DNA of 64,000 nucleotides from Mesonia sp. HuA40 (GTDB lineage: Bacteria > Bacteroidota > Bacteroidia > Flavobacteriales > Flavobacteriaceae): positions 124,001 through 188,000 of the forward strand of contig NZ_VRLT01000021.1 of assembly GCF_008017835.1 (NCBI RefSeq). Reading direction: 5' to 3'. Positions 63,473-64,000 of the stretch are shown here, in pieces. A program made the translations under genes and the position numbers. The notes under the pieces are model-generated. The model was given only the letters and a program-made list of their open reading frames with translations, made no database searches and was not told where the DNA came from. Numbering within the stretch: the first letter of the stretch is position 1; every line of letters begins with the position of its first letter.

Positions 63473-64000
63473 ATGGCAACTTACAAAAAGAGAGGATATA
63501 AGCCTAAGGCTAAAAAAGAAAGCGATGCAGTAGAAGAGAATTTTAACGAAGAAGAATCTACAACCGCAGAAGTATTTAATAACCTAGACGAAGGAGCCAA
63601 CAAAACCGAAGAGTGGGTTTCTGAAAACCAAAAGCCAATTTTAATAGGAATTGGAGTAGTGGTGGTTGCTGTTTTGGGTTACTTAGCATTTACTAAGTTT
63701 GTACAAGAGCCAAAAGAATTAGATGCGGCTAATGATATTGCACAAGCACAAATTTACTTTGAAGACGCTTTAGATGCTTCAGGTAAAGCGCAAGATAGTT
63801 TGTACAACCTGGCTTTACAGGGAGGAAACGGTAAATTTGGTTTATTAGATGTTATTGATAGTTACGGAAGTACCGCTACTGGAAATTTAGCCCATTATTA
63901 TGCGGGTATTGCTTATTTGAATACAGGAGAGTATAAAGAAGCAATCAATCATTTAGAGCAATTCTCAAGCGATGATGAGATTATAGCTCCTTTGGCTAAA
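63473..64000 (+). CDS. Membrane-anchored tetratricopeptide repeat protein (3'-truncated by window edge)
   Basis: The frame starts ATG at 63473 and stays open to the last base (176 codons seen). The N-terminus is basic then acidic (MATYKKRGYKPKAKKESDAV), and one membrane helix lies at about residues 57-76 (ILIGIGVVVVAVLGYLAF). The periplasmic part has TPR-like helices (NDIAQAQIYFEDALDASGKA and LAHYYAGIAYLNTGEYKEAI). The layout is that of YfgM-like proteins, which link the Sec translocon to periplasmic chaperones in E. coli. It is divergent from recF. Confidence 0.85.
   Translation, partial: MATYKKRGYKPKAKKESDAVEENFNEEESTTAEVFNNLDEGANKTEEWVSENQKPILIGIGVVVVAVLGYLAFTKFVQEPKELDAANDIAQAQIYFEDALDASGKAQDSLYNLALQGGNGKFGLLDVIDSYGSTATGNLAHYYAGIAYLNTGEYKEAINHLEQFSSDDEIIAPLAK

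Overview
The window is a low-GC chromosomal segment from a member of the Bacteroidota, almost certainly family Flavobacteriaceae. The evidence is GldI, two large exported proteins with C-terminal type IX sorting domains, a DUF4835/PorD-type protein, an RprX/RprY-like two-component pair, Bacteroidota-style promoters (TTTG - about 19 bp - TAnnTTTG, best seen before ndk) and a flavobacterial core gene order (dapA-bamD-rpoZ-coaBC-DUF4835-recN-fabI; recF-lipoprotein-DUF721). Most of it is ordinary core chromosome; no tRNA, rRNA, CRISPR array or intact insertion sequence was seen.

Layout. 1-5.6 kb: the end of a kinase-like conserved protein, then leftward genes for a nucleoid-associated protein, a pRiA4b ORF-3-like protein, heme A synthase, CCA-adding enzyme and TsaC. 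5.8-12.5 kb: a surface polysaccharide or lipooligosaccharide locus with genes on both strands (GT2, GT4, a sugar kinase of the LPS kinase type, two more GT2, a TupA-like ATP-grasp protein and a GT9 heptosyltransferase-like protein). 12.5-28.3 kb: housekeeping genes dapD, ruvX, def, DUF5606, ligA, a two-gene 5'-nucleotidase, an M61 peptidase, dapA, bamD, rpoZ, coaBC, DUF4835, recN and fabI. 28.4-35.2 kb: two adjacent FN3-repeat proteins exported by the type IX system. 35.2-40.1 kb: GT2, YbbR-like, coaE, histidine kinase and response regulator. 40.2-47.2 kb: a leftward run of miaA, a K+ channel, an exonuclease/GIY-YIG fusion, a YggS-type protein, DUF1015, an hbd-type dehydrogenase and a Gfo/Idh/MocA oxidoreductase. 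47.4-56 kb: pcm, a DUF5686-like outer membrane protein, smpB, lipoproteins, CsbD, a cyclophilin-FKBP fusion, gldI and nrnA. 61-64 kb: ndk, DUF721, a lipocalin-like lipoprotein, recF and the start of a TPR protein.

The accessory part is 56.0-61.0 kb, between the divergent genes nrnA and ndk. It holds a frameshifted small membrane protein gene, almost 2 kb of repeat-rich DNA with little coding sense (degenerate 22-bp palindromic tandem repeats, a G-rich quadruplex candidate, a long inverted repeat), a translationally coupled pair (small acidic protein plus HNH endonuclease), a C-terminal remnant of an HpaII-type restriction endonuclease, further small or broken ORFs, and a candidate structured RNA directly upstream of ndk. 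This looks like a turnover hotspot carrying a restriction/defence scar, and the acidic protein-HNH pair is the best candidate in the window for an uncharacterised system.

Overall the genes cover lysine/peptidoglycan precursor synthesis (dapD, dapA), CoA synthesis (coaBC, coaE), fatty acid synthesis (fabI), replication and repair (ligA, ruvX, recN, recF), tRNA and translation maturation (CCA enzyme, tsaC, miaA, def, smpB), outer-membrane assembly (bamD), and gliding/type IX secretion functions.
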